Assembly: GCA_963817335.1 (NCBI GenBank)
Contig: CAWFNX010000005.1
Span: 744,001-808,000, forward strand
DNA: 64,000 nt
Direction of reading: 5' to 3'
Origin: AV40 sp963817335
GTDB lineage: Bacteria > Verrucomicrobiota > Verrucomicrobiia > Chthoniobacterales > UBA10450
Part shown: positions 9,315 to 17,233 of the stretch, piece by piece
Layout of the letters: each line of letters starts with the position of its first letter
How positions within the stretch are numbered: position 1 is the first letter of the stretch
Translations under genes and position numbers: made by a program
Notes under the pieces: generated by a model
The model's input: the letters and a program-made list of their open reading frames with translations, nothing else
Database searches by the model: none
What the model was told of the DNA's origin: nothing

Positions 9315-10919
9315 ATGGCATCCCACCTTTTTCGGAAAAAGAGCCCGGACCACTTGATGGCCGAAGCGGCCGCGCCGGATCGACAAATGAAACGCACCCT
9401 GGGCGCGTTCACTCTGACCTGCATCGGGATCGGCGCGATTATCGGCGCTGGAATTTTTTCGCTGACCGGAACGGCCGCGGCCGGCCAAACGTTCGGATCG
9501 CGTCTCGAAACGCCGGTGATGAATTTCATCCAGGCATGGTTTTCCGGCGCGGATGTTGTTTTGGGACGTTCCGGAGCAGGTCCCGCGATTGCAATCTCGT
9601 TCATTGTCGCGGGGCTGGCCTGCGCTTTCGCTGCCCTTTGCTATGCCGAGTTGGCATCGATGATTCCGGTCTCGGGCTCCGCTTACACGTATTCCTATGC
9701 GACGCTCGGTGAAATCATCGCGTGGATTATTGGGTGGGACCTGATTCTCGAATATGCGGTCGGCAACATGGCGGTCGCGGTCAGTTGGTCTGGTTACTTC
9801 GTTCAACTCTGCGGCAGTTTGTTCAATCTGAAATTTCCGCTGTGGCTGGTGATGGATCACACAACGGCGCTGCAAAAAATATCCAGCAACAGCGCCGATC
9901 TCGTGAATTACTCGTCCTCAACACTGCCGGTGATCGCCGGCCATTCGATCGCTTTCAATTTGCCGGCCATTTTGATTGTGGCGGCCGTTACTTCGCTTCT
10001 TGTTTATGGCATTCGTGAAAGCGCCGGCGCGAACACAATGATTGTTATTATCAAGACAGCGGTGGTGGTGTTCGTGATCGCGTTCGGCGCGTTCATGGTT
10101 AATCCCCCGAACTGGCATCCGTATGTGCCGAACGGTTTCACCGGAGTAATGAGCGGCGCGGCGATTGTATTTTTCGCCTTCATTGGGTTCGACGCGGTTT
10201 CGACGACAGCGGAGGAAACCCGCAATCCGCAACGCGACATGCCGATCGGCATCATTGCCAGTCTGATTATCTGCACCCTGTTGTATGTGTTGGTGTCGGT
10301 CGTGTTGACCGGCATTAAGAAGTACACGGTCTATCTAAACGACTCCGCCGCGGTGGCCACCGCCTTCAACAGTAAACCGTGGGCGCAAGCCTTGGTCAGT
10401 GCCGGCGCACTTGCCGGCACCACCTCGGTGCTACTCGTGTTTCAACTGGGACAGCCGCGCATTTTCATGGCGATGGCGCGCGACGGTCTGCTTCCGCAAT
10501 ATTTCGCGAAGATCCACCGGCGTTTTCGAACGCCGCATATCACAACTATCTGGACCGGCGTTGTCGTCGCTGCCGTCGCGGCTGTCGTCGATATTGGATC
10601 GCTGGCCGATCTGACAAATATCGGAACGCTATTCGCGTTTATTCTCGTTTGCATCGGCGTTGTCATCCTGCGGCGCACGGACGCGAACCGACCGCGTCCG
10701 TTTCGTGTCCCGTTGGTGCCGACGTTTCCAATTCTCGGCGTTTTCCTCTGTTTTGTCTTAATGCTTAGTCTGCCCGTCGAAACGTGGATTCGTTTCTTCG
10801 TCTGGCTCGTGATCGGCCTCGGGATTTATTTCCTCTACAGCGTTCGCCACAGCAAACTGCGCGGCGGAGTCGACACCGGGGGTACCGAGGACATTCCGCC
10901 GCCGTTTATTAAGACGTAA
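9315..10919 (+). CDS. APC-family cationic amino-acid permease
   Basis: A 534 aa inner-membrane transporter with about 12 helices. The N-terminus has the APC signature GAIIGAGIFSLTGTAAA, helix 3 has CYAELASMIPVSGSAYTY, and the middle carries AIVFFAFIGFDAVSTTAEET, all typical of the cationic amino-acid transporter subfamily (YhdG/CAT-like). The C-terminus is short and ends shortly before a large palindromic repeat. Substrate cannot be fixed from sequence; basic amino acids are the usual ones for this subgroup. Confidence 0.88.
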   Translation: MASHLFRKKSPDHLMAEAAAPDRQMKRTLGAFTLTCIGIGAIIGAGIFSLTGTAAAGQTFGSRLETPVMNFIQAWFSGADVVLGRSGAGPAIAISFIVAGLACAFAALCYAELASMIPVSGSAYTYSYATLGEIIAWIIGWDLILEYAVGNMAVAVSWSGYFVQLCGSLFNLKFPLWLVMDHTTALQKISSNSADLVNYSSSTLPVIAGHSIAFNLPAILIVAAVTSLLVYGIRESAGANTMIVIIKTAVVVFVIAFGAFMVNPPNWHPYVPNGFTGVMSGAAIVFFAFIGFDAVSTTAEETRNPQRDMPIGIIASLIICTLLYVLVSVVLTGIKKYTVYLNDSAAVATAFNSKPWAQALVSAGALAGTTSVLLVFQLGQPRIFMAMARDGLLPQYFAKIHRRFRTPHITTIWTGVVVAAVAAVVDIGSLADLTNIGTLFAFILVCIGVVILRRTDANRPRPFRVPLVPTFPILGVFLCFVLMLSLPVETWIRFFVWLVIGLGIYFLYSVRHSKLRGGVDTGGTEDIPPPFIKT

Positions 10920-10938
10920 AATCGCGTCGGTTGAGAAA

Positions 10939-11077
10939 ATAGCCCAGCGTTTTAACGCTGGGAAAATTGGTACGCGATCCAGTCGAGTCCCACAGGGACG
11001 GCAGAACAATTCTTTCGTCCCCGTTGGGGACTGCGCGGATTGTGGTCGACGATCCCAGCGCTGAAGCGCTGGGCTAT
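10939..11077. repeat. Large composite palindrome with CAGCG hairpin ends
   Basis: The ends ATAGCCCAGCG and CGCTGGGCTAT are inverted repeats, and each end also forms its own hairpin (CCCAGCGTTTTAACGCTGGG on the left, CCCAGCGCTGAAGCGCTGGG on the right). Inner pairs include GAGTCCCACAGGGAC and GTCCCCGTTGGGGAC. It sits between two convergent genes and could act as a bidirectional transcription block, but no T-tract is present. Confidence 0.8.
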
Positions 11078-11081
11078 TGCC

Positions 11082-11537
11082 TTACGCCGCTTTCTGCGCG
11101 TGACTGGCTTTATCGTCGGCTTCGAGCCAATCGAACAGCGTCGTTGTCTTTGGATCGAGTCCGAGCGGTTTCACATTTTCTACGAACCACTCGCGCTTCT
11201 CGGGATCGTTGTAAGGGTTGTTGGCCGTGACCTCGTCGCCCCAGCGCTTGATTTCCTCCGCCGTTTTCTTTTGGCCGTTGCGATTCAACCAATCGACCAT
11301 CTCGCCATCGCTCGCACCGTTTTCGATTTGGGCCTTGAAATCGACGCCCTTCACGCCTTTAAAGCCGAAGAGCATATTGTCGAGCGGACAATCGAAGTGG
11401 TATTCGCCAATGTTACCGGCGACCAGCGCGCGACATTTATCGAGGGTGCGTCCAAGAATTGCGTAACCGCCAACTCGAATGCGCGGACTGCGCGGTGATT
11501 CCTTCGTCAGATCTTTCCCTATCACCTTTGTGTTCAT
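11082..11537 (-). CDS. DUF5069 domain protein
   Basis: A 151 aa cytoplasmic protein starting MNTKVIGKDLTKESPRSPR and containing GGYAILGRTLDKCRALV, GEYHFDCPLDNMLFGFKGV and a C-terminal WFVENVKPLGLDPKTTTLFDWL. These match the DUF5069 family, common in Verrucomicrobiota and Planctomycetota and without known function. Single gene, convergent with the permease. Confidence 0.85.
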   Translation of the reverse strand: MNTKVIGKDLTKESPRSPRIRVGGYAILGRTLDKCRALVAGNIGEYHFDCPLDNMLFGFKGVKGVDFKAQIENGASDGEMVDWLNRNGQKKTAEEIKRWGDEVTANNPYNDPEKREWFVENVKPLGLDPKTTTLFDWLEADDKASHAQKAA

Positions 11538-11629
11538 ATTTCACGCTAATAGCTTGAGGAAATGTCGCAAGCTGATGACGGAAATTTTGTTGGAACTAAA
11601 AACCGCCCGAGACGCGAAACAGTTTTACT

Positions 11630-12085
11630 ATGGCACAACAAAAAGAAGCTATTTCAACGATCAACAGCTTGATCGAGACATTGAAGGATGGCGAGAAGGG
11701 CTTCAAGGAAGCTTCTGAAGCCGTGAAAGATCCGCATTTGAAATCACTTTTTCAGCAATATTCACAACAGCGACACCGCTTTGCGAGCGAACTGCAGACC
11801 CAGGCCCAAACGCTTGGAGAGTCGAAGCCGGAGAAATCCAGCAGTGCTGCCGGAGCAATGCATCGAGCCTGGATCAATTTGAAATCTGCCGTTACCAGCG
11901 GGGATGACAAGGCGATCCTGAACGAGTGCGAGCGAGGCGAAGATTCAGCCGTGCACGAATATGAAGAAGCAATCCAGGATGGATTGAGTGGTACGGCGCG
12001 CGAAATCGTTTCGCGTCAATTCACCGAAATTAGAAGCGCGCACGATCGGGTGAGACAACTGCGCGACGCCGCAAAGAAGACTTAG
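11630..12085 (+). CDS. PA2169-type four-helix-bundle protein
   Basis: A 151 aa helical protein with the ferritin-like DUF2383/PA2169 layout: N-terminal AISTINSLIETLKDGEKGF, central LKSLFQQYSQQRHRFASELQ and HRAWINLKSAVTSGDDKAIL, then CERGEDSAVHEYEEAI. Members are associated with stress responses, but their biochemical role is unknown. Monocistronic, followed by a two-hairpin repeat at 12115. Confidence 0.85.
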   Translation: MAQQKEAISTINSLIETLKDGEKGFKEASEAVKDPHLKSLFQQYSQQRHRFASELQTQAQTLGESKPEKSSSAAGAMHRAWINLKSAVTSGDDKAILNECERGEDSAVHEYEEAIQDGLSGTAREIVSRQFTEIRSAHDRVRQLRDAAKKT

Positions 12086-12114
12086 TCTCGCGCCGCTCTG
12101 CGGCTGTACCTCCC

Positions 12115-12175
12115 TGTAGCGGCGGTCTCCGACCGCCATATGGTTTGCTTTCGGCGATGAGACATCGCCGCTACA
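12115..12175 (+). repeat. Two-hairpin palindromic element (TGTAG...CTACA)
   Basis: 61 bp: outer TGTAGC/GCTACA, hairpin 1 GGCGGTCTCCGACCGCC, hairpin 2 GGCGATGAGACATCGCC. It ends 9 bp before the GTG start of the GH26-like gene, so it lies in that gene's leader and may hide its ribosome-binding site. Confidence 0.85.
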
Positions 12176-12184
12176 GTTTCGGCG

Positions 12185-13297
12185 GTGAAGATTTTTCTCG
12201 CGGCCTTTTTCGGCAGCGTTGTCGCCCTACATGCTGAATCGGCGCGAATTCTGCCGCCACCCGCAGGAACGCTGTATCACGGCTGCTATTGGGGCGGTGT
12301 CGGAACTGATACCCACGACCCGACCGAGCATGACGTCACTGCCGCTGACGTCGTCCGTTACGAACAAGCGGTTGGCGCCCACACCGCATGGGTTTATTTT
12401 TCCGACAACTGGTTTGAGTCCCGAAAATTTCCGGCTGAGACGTGCGGCTGGATCCGCGATGTCGGCGAAGTTCCGTACATCCGGTTGATGTTGCGTTCCG
12501 ATGTTGACCAGAAGCACGCCGAGAAAAAGTTTTCGTTGCAAAAAATTATCGCCGGAGCTTTCGATGCCGATCTTCGGGCATGGGCGCGCGATGCGAAGGC
12601 GTTTGGATCACCGATCTTAATCGAGTGGGGGACCGAACCCAATGGAAGCTGGTTCGGTTGGAACGGAAAATGGAATGGCGGTCCTGTCCAAGGACCCAAG
12701 CGTTACATCGCCGCTTATCGCCACATCGTCGATCTGATGCGCGCGGAAGGCGCTGACAACCTGACCTGGGTCTGGCACGTCAACTGGTACGACGAGCCGC
12801 ACCGAAAATGGAACGCGCTCGAAAATTATTTCCCGGGAATTGATTACTGTGACTGGGTCGCGATTAGCGCGTACGGACCGCTTACCCCGCGGACTGACGA
12901 GGGTCTCGAGGCCTTTCAGGTTGAAATCGACGAAGTGTATCCGCGTGTAACGAAGCTCGCGCCGGGAAAGCCCGTTATAGTCGCCGAGTTCGGTTGCGAT
13001 TTGCACAATCGTCACGTCAACGCCGTGAAGTGGGGCCGAAGCGCTCTCGAAGATTTACTTTCAAATCGTTGGCCGGCGATTGTCGGCTTCTGCTGGTGGA
13101 ACGAGGGCTGGCAGAACGACGACCACAAGGAGCACGACACCGACATGATCGTTCTGCACAACGCCGACCTTACCCGCGTTTTTCGAGACGAATTAGCGCA
13201 ACATCGCGACAAGATTCAAGAGACAGCGATTATAGGTAGGGCGATTGACCCCAATCGCCCGTTGCCGATAATTCCACATGGTCAGAGTAGACGTTGA
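12185..13297 (+). CDS. Secreted GH26-like endo-beta-mannanase family protein
   Basis: A 370 aa (beta/alpha)8 glycoside hydrolase with an N-terminal signal peptide (MKIFLAAFFGSVVALHAESA, GTG start). The likely acid/base is E151 in EWGTEPNGSW and the likely nucleophile is E268 in VIVAEFGCD, the paired glutamates of GH26-type mannanases. W196-W201 (WVWHVNW) and the aromatic strip AISAY fit a sugar-binding cleft. The last codons (GRAIDPNRPL) are encoded by a hairpin repeat at 13234-13260. It overlaps the following osmC gene by 20 bp. Probable periplasmic or secreted polysaccharide degradation. Confidence 0.75.
   Translation: MKIFLAAFFGSVVALHAESARILPPPAGTLYHGCYWGGVGTDTHDPTEHDVTAADVVRYEQAVGAHTAWVYFSDNWFESRKFPAETCGWIRDVGEVPYIRLMLRSDVDQKHAEKKFSLQKIIAGAFDADLRAWARDAKAFGSPILIEWGTEPNGSWFGWNGKWNGGPVQGPKRYIAAYRHIVDLMRAEGADNLTWVWHVNWYDEPHRKWNALENYFPGIDYCDWVAISAYGPLTPRTDEGLEAFQVEIDEVYPRVTKLAPGKPVIVAEFGCDLHNRHVNAVKWGRSALEDLLSNRWPAIVGFCWWNEGWQNDDHKEHDTDMIVLHNADLTRVFRDELAQHRDKIQETAIIGRAIDPNRPLPIIPHGQSRR
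13234..13260 (+). repeat. Half palindromic element inside the 3' end of the GH26-like gene
   Basis: AGGTAG followed by GGGCGATTGACCCCAATCGCCC, one arm of the two-hairpin family. It is translated in frame and encodes part of the protein's C-terminal tail. Confidence 0.65.
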
Positions 13298-13688
13298 ATA
13301 CACCGGTGACTTGCATTGCGATGCAACCCACGGCCCGTCGAAATCGCAAATCGCGACCGATGCGCCCACCGACAACAAAGGTAAGGGCGAAGCGTTTTCG
13401 CCGACCGACCTGGTCGCGACTGCGCTCGGCACTTGCATCAGCACAACGATGGGACTCAAAGCTGATTCGCTCGGGGTCAATCTTCGCGGCATGAAAGTTA
13501 GCGTTGAGAAGGAAATGTCGAAAGACGCACCGCGCCGGATTGTTGCCTTACCAAGCGAAGTTCACATTCCGCTTCCGCCCGATTCGCCGCATCGGGAAGT
13601 GCTTGAGCAAACGGCGCTCAATTGTCCGGTCCACAAAAGCCTGCCGCCGGAAATCAAACGCCCGACAAAATTCTTTTGGGAAGGGTAA
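13278..13688 (+). CDS. OsmC-family peroxiredoxin-like protein
   Basis: A 136 aa OsmC/Ohr-like protein. It has the family pattern FSPTDLVATALGTCISTTMG with the first active cysteine, and the second cysteine in LEQTALNCPVHKSL. Members reduce organic hydroperoxides in the cytoplasm using the two cysteines. The ATG lies inside the end of the upstream GH26-like gene, which suggests coupled expression even though the functions are unrelated. Confidence 0.9.
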   Translation: MVRVDVEYTGDLHCDATHGPSKSQIATDAPTDNKGKGEAFSPTDLVATALGTCISTTMGLKADSLGVNLRGMKVSVEKEMSKDAPRRIVALPSEVHIPLPPDSPHREVLEQTALNCPVHKSLPPEIKRPTKFFWEG

Positions 13689-13807
13689 TCCGTCATCTCG
13701 AGCCGAGCGAGAGACCTCCTGCTTGACGATGGGTCACCCGAGTTAGGTTGTGCGATCAAAGCTTCGACTGCCAGGTCCCTCACTTCGTTCGGGATGACAA
13801 CGAACGA

Positions 13808-14749
13808 TTATTTTTCGCTGAGATACAGCCACTCGACGTAGTCCGCCACACCGCGCTCGAGCGAAAACTGAGGTTGATAACCAAGGGCGCTGCGGACGCG
13901 TTCGAGATCCGCTTCGGTAAAGTTTTGGTAATGAGCGTGCGGATTGTCGATGTAATCGGGCTGAAATTTTGTGCCCAGGCATTTGTTGAGCACATCGACA
14001 AGTTCGTTGAACGAGCGGGCCTGGCCCGAACCGAGGTTGTAAATTCCGCTCTCCTTCGCTTCGAGCGCGAGAATGCTGCCCTCAACAATGTCTTTCACGT
14101 AAACGAAATCGCGCTTCTGATCGCCGTGTTTGAAAATGCGCGGCCGCTGGCCGGCTTTTATTTGCTGCGCGAGATGGTAAACCATGCTCGAGGGCACGCC
14201 CTTGTGCGCTTCCCGCGGACCATAGACGTTGAAGTAGCGCAGCCCGACGATGATCCAATTCGGGTTCTCCTTCGCTTCGCGGGTCGCCAGGTTGTCCATG
14301 ATCACTTTCGAAAACGCGTAAACGTTCGCGGGCGCGGCGCCGTCTGTTTCGACGCTGACCGCGGTGACGGCTCCATATGTCGACCCTGACGATGCGTAAA
14401 CGATCCGCGTTTTGTTCGGCCGCGCGAAATTCAAAAGCCGGCGAAAACTCTCGACGTTGTCATGCACCTGCACGAACTGATCGTGCAAGGTCGTGTCGGT
14501 AATTGACGCCAGATGGAAAATCGCGTCGAATTTCTCGCTGTCGAATTGTTCCCGCCAATCCAGAGTCGCCAGGTTTTGGGCGACGAAATCGCCGCGATAA
14601 CCGCGTAGATTCTTGAAATCGCCGGAGCGAAAATCATCGATCACGGTGAGGCGGGCGCCCGGAAATCTTTCCTGAAGATTGAGGGTCAAATTGGAGCCGA
14701 TGAAGCCGGCCCCGCCGGTAACGAGGAAATTAGGAGCGGATGAAGCCAC
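13808..14749 (-). CDS. hldD: ADP-L-glycero-D-manno-heptose-6-epimerase-like SDR
   Basis: A 313 aa extended short-chain dehydrogenase/epimerase. The Rossmann motif is FLVTGGAGFIGSNL. The catalytic region is YASSGSTYG followed by NVYAFSKVIMD (Tyr-x-x-x-Lys replaced in style by YAFSK), and YFNVYGPREAHKG plus PRIFKHGDQKRDFVYVKD are characteristic of HldD (RfaD). HldD makes the heptose precursor of the LPS inner core, so the host is probably an LPS-bearing Gram-negative. The 119-bp gap to the convergent osmC gene contains a CCCTCACTTCGTTCGGGATGACA-like repeat common in bacterial intergenic DNA. Confidence 0.88.
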   Translation of the reverse strand: MASSAPNFLVTGGAGFIGSNLTLNLQERFPGARLTVIDDFRSGDFKNLRGYRGDFVAQNLATLDWREQFDSEKFDAIFHLASITDTTLHDQFVQVHDNVESFRRLLNFARPNKTRIVYASSGSTYGAVTAVSVETDGAAPANVYAFSKVIMDNLATREAKENPNWIIVGLRYFNVYGPREAHKGVPSSMVYHLAQQIKAGQRPRIFKHGDQKRDFVYVKDIVEGSILALEAKESGIYNLGSGQARSFNELVDVLNKCLGTKFQPDYIDNPHAHYQNFTEADLERVRSALGYQPQFSLERGVADYVEWLYLSEK

Positions 14750-14799
14750 GAATGAGTTGCGAGATAAATAAATCTTGAGACGAGAAGCGCAAGCAGCTA

Positions 14800-15062
14800 G
14801 TTCTGGGGCCAGTTCTTTGCGAGCTTGAAAAAGTGGATCGGCGCGAGAAATCCCGTGAAAACCGGGAGCAGTTGCGCTGCTGTAACTGGATACGACTTCC
14901 CAAGGCCAATCCCCGATAGATTTCGGGGGTGAAGGCGGGAAGAAGGGTAAAGATTGTTGAGTTGTTGAGTTGTTGAGGAGTTGAGAAACGAAGTGTTTTT
15001 CTTTCTCTCAACTCTCAACCAGAAGCTCTCAACTTTCTGCGAAAGCCAGGAGCCAGAATATT
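14800..15062 (+). promoter_or_regulatory. Cobalamin riboswitch with repeat-expanded arm
   Basis: The core matches the B12 riboswitch: GAGAAATCCCGTGAAAACC, then GCTGCTGTAACTGGA at 14877-14890, then the paired GGCCAATCCCC...GGGGGTGAAGGC at 14904-14936, and near the 3' end a B12-box-like GCGAAAGCCAGGAGCC at about 15039-15054. Between the last two conserved blocks lies a long hairpin built of GTTGAG repeats (14956-14985) pairing with CTCAAC repeats (15005-15034). It stands directly upstream of a BtuB-like TonB receptor gene, the usual target of cobalamin repression. Confidence 0.82.
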
Positions 15063-15085
15063 CGACCGAGTCCATCTCATTCGTT

Positions 15086-15136
15086 TGTAGCCACGTCGCT
15101 GTGCGACGTCGAACCGGCCACAGGCCGGTGGCTACA
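15086..15136 (+). repeat. Two-hairpin palindromic element in the receptor leader
   Basis: Outer TGTAGCCA/TGGCTACA, hairpin 1 ACGTCGCTGTGCGACGT, hairpin 2 CCGGCCACAGGCCGG. It sits between the cobalamin riboswitch core and the start codon of the TonB receptor, within what should be the expression platform. Confidence 0.85.
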
Positions 15137-15216
15137 CCGCGGAAAAACTTCTTCGCCAAAAGAAGAATGAGAGCTGGGCGATGCGTCCCGATCCCGCGAT
15201 CGCGGGGACTGCGGCA

Positions 15217-15251
15217 AACAAGTCCGACTCTCGAGTTGGAGGAAACTTGTT
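15217..15251 (+). promoter_or_regulatory. Hairpin holding the ribosome-binding site of the TonB receptor
   Basis: AACAAGT (15217-15223) pairs with ACTTGTT (15245-15251), immediately before the ATG at 15252. Inside it CCGACTC can pair with GAGTTGG. The Shine-Dalgarno GGAGG (15238-15242) lies within the structure, so the hairpin can limit translation and is a plausible output of the upstream riboswitch. A perfect palindrome CCCGCGATCGCGGG precedes it at 15192-15205. Confidence 0.6.
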
Positions 15252-17129
15252 ATGCGAATACGCCCATTATGTCTTGCATTTGCCGGTTTAATCACCGGCG
15301 CGCTTTTAATTCGCGCTGAACCCATTGGATCTGTCTCCGCCGATGGCGACCAATTGCCGGAAGCCGAGCCGGTGGTTGTTTCAGCCACCCGATTTGATAT
15401 TCCGCTCGATCAATCGCCGGCGAGCGTCAGCGTGATCGACGCTTCCGAAATGGAGAATAAACAAACCGAGCGGGTCGCGGATGCATTGCGCGCGGTGCCC
15501 GGCTTGTCCGTCGTGCAAACTGGGACCCAGGGTCAGTTGACCTCGGTTTTCATGCGCGGTCTGCCGAGCGAAGATATGCAAGTCCTGCTCGACGGGATTC
15601 CGATCAACCAAGGTCTCTCCGGCGCAATGAATTTCGCCGACCTAACGATCGACGACGTTGAGCGTGTCGAAGTTGTGCGCGGCCCGCAAAGCACATTGTA
15701 TGGCCCGCGGGCTCTGGCTGGGGCAATTCAGCTTTTCACAGTGCAAGGTAACGGTGCCCCCGGAGTGACTGTTAGCAGCGAAGGAGGTTCCTACGGCACC
15801 TTTCGCGAGTCCATTTCAAGCAACGGCAAGATCAACCTTTTCGATTATTCGATTGGCGCCAGCCGGATCGACACGGACAACGCGCGTCCGAATAATCAAT
15901 ATCGCAACACCGCGATGACGGCCGATCTCGGTTTAACGCCCGCTGACGGGCTGCGACTGGGCACTTTGGTGTTGTATTCCCTGAGCGATGCCGGAAATCC
16001 GAACACGATTTTTGATCCGCGACCGCTGGACAATCTGTTGACCGAGCGCTGGCTCATTGGGCCCCACCTCGATTGGAAACCGAACGATTGGTGGGAGCAA
16101 AAGATTATCTTCGACTACGATCACGAGAGGCAAATCAACGATCCGAATCAGGATGGATTTACCGGTCCGACCCGAGCGCTTTTCCGGCGAACCCAGATCG
16201 ATTATCAAAACGACATCCGTCCGGCCTCCTGGCTGACCGTCACTAACGGGTTTTTCTTCAGTCATGTTCTGGCAGAGCAGGAGCGACCGTTCGTTTTGTT
16301 CGGACCGACTTTTATTAGTGACGAAATGGAAGACATCGGCGGCTTTCTCCAAGGAACGGTTGATATTTACAACTTCGTGTTTGTGGCAGGAGGCCGAGTC
16401 GATTGGTTTAATCACATCGGGAACATTTGGACTTATCGAGTCGCCAGCAGTTACAAGATCGACCAGACCGACACCACGCTGCACGCGAGTGTGGCCACCG
16501 GGTTCAGTCCTGCGAGCAGCCAGGACAAGATCTTTGGAAATAACTCCAATTTGCAGCCCGAAAAGGATTTTGGCTGGGACGCCGGGATTGAGCAGCGGTT
16601 GTGGGACCGCCGGGTGACAATCGGCGCGACTTATTTCCACAACGATTTGTCGAACGTGATCGGGTTTAACGGTCAGTTTAAAACGCTGAACCTCGGGGCG
16701 GCCGAAACGCAGGGGGTTGAAACGGAATTGCGCGCGACTCCGATTACCAATCTCACACTGCGGGCGAGCTACACCTATCTGGAAGCGGAAAAAACCGACA
16801 ACGCGAACATTGCCCAACCGCAAGGCTCACGTTTGCCGCGCCGGCCGCGGAACGAAGTTTACGTTTCGGGTTCGTATCTGTGGTGGGGAAAATTGCGGAC
16901 GACCGTCGAAGCCAAGTTCGTTAACGCCCGAGAGGAACTGAATTTCGGCGCGCCGAACTTCGACATCGAGGATTACAGTTTCCTTAACGTCGCGGCGGAA
17001 TATGAAATTAATCCGCACCTGACCATTTACGGCCGGGTGGATAACGTAACCGGCGAACATTACTCGGAGGTTTTCGGGTTTCCGGCGCTCGGAACCGCGG
17101 CTTTTGGCGGAATGAAGTTGCGGTTTTGA
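15252..17129 (+). CDS. btuB: BtuB-like TonB-dependent outer-membrane receptor
   Basis: A 625 aa outer-membrane receptor. A signal peptide (MRIRPLCLAFAGLITGALLI) is followed by a TonB-box-like EPVVVSATR, a plug domain (RVADALRAVPGLSVVQTG; FMRGLPSEDMQVLLDGIPIN; VERVEVVRGPQSTLYG) and a 22-strand-type barrel. The C-terminus ends in aromatic F (GGMKLRF), as barrel proteins do. Length and plug resemble BtuB, and the upstream cobalamin riboswitch makes corrinoid uptake the best call. No btuCDF genes are in the window. Confidence 0.88.
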   Translation: MRIRPLCLAFAGLITGALLIRAEPIGSVSADGDQLPEAEPVVVSATRFDIPLDQSPASVSVIDASEMENKQTERVADALRAVPGLSVVQTGTQGQLTSVFMRGLPSEDMQVLLDGIPINQGLSGAMNFADLTIDDVERVEVVRGPQSTLYGPRALAGAIQLFTVQGNGAPGVTVSSEGGSYGTFRESISSNGKINLFDYSIGASRIDTDNARPNNQYRNTAMTADLGLTPADGLRLGTLVLYSLSDAGNPNTIFDPRPLDNLLTERWLIGPHLDWKPNDWWEQKIIFDYDHERQINDPNQDGFTGPTRALFRRTQIDYQNDIRPASWLTVTNGFFFSHVLAEQERPFVLFGPTFISDEMEDIGGFLQGTVDIYNFVFVAGGRVDWFNHIGNIWTYRVASSYKIDQTDTTLHASVATGFSPASSQDKIFGNNSNLQPEKDFGWDAGIEQRLWDRRVTIGATYFHNDLSNVIGFNGQFKTLNLGAAETQGVETELRATPITNLTLRASYTYLEAEKTDNANIAQPQGSRLPRRPRNEVYVSGSYLWWGKLRTTVEAKFVNAREELNFGAPNFDIEDYSFLNVAAEYEINPHLTIYGRVDNVTGEHYSEVFGFPALGTAAFGGMKLRF

Positions 17130-17134
17130 TTCCG

Positions 17135-17193
17135 GGAGGGACACGCGCCGTCGTGTCCCATGATTAATGGGCGCCGACAGCGCGGCGCCCTCC
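17135..17193 (+). repeat. Two-hairpin palindromic element (GGAGGG...CCCTCC variant)
   Basis: Outer GGAGGG/CCCTCC, hairpin 1 GGGACACG-CGCCGT-CGTGTCCC, hairpin 2 GGGCGCCG-ACAGC-GCGGCGCCC. Same two-hairpin layout as the TGTAG family but with different outer ends. It lies just after the TonB receptor stop codon. Confidence 0.75.
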
Positions 17194-17233
17194 AGCACCT
17201 TGAATTCCGCGCGGTATCGTTTAATCAGCGTTA

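Noticed and set aside
14953..15037. Repeats as a CRISPR array
   Set aside because: Units of 6 bases with 2-3 base gaps and inverted arms; no 25-40 base repeats with unique spacers and no cas genes in the window.
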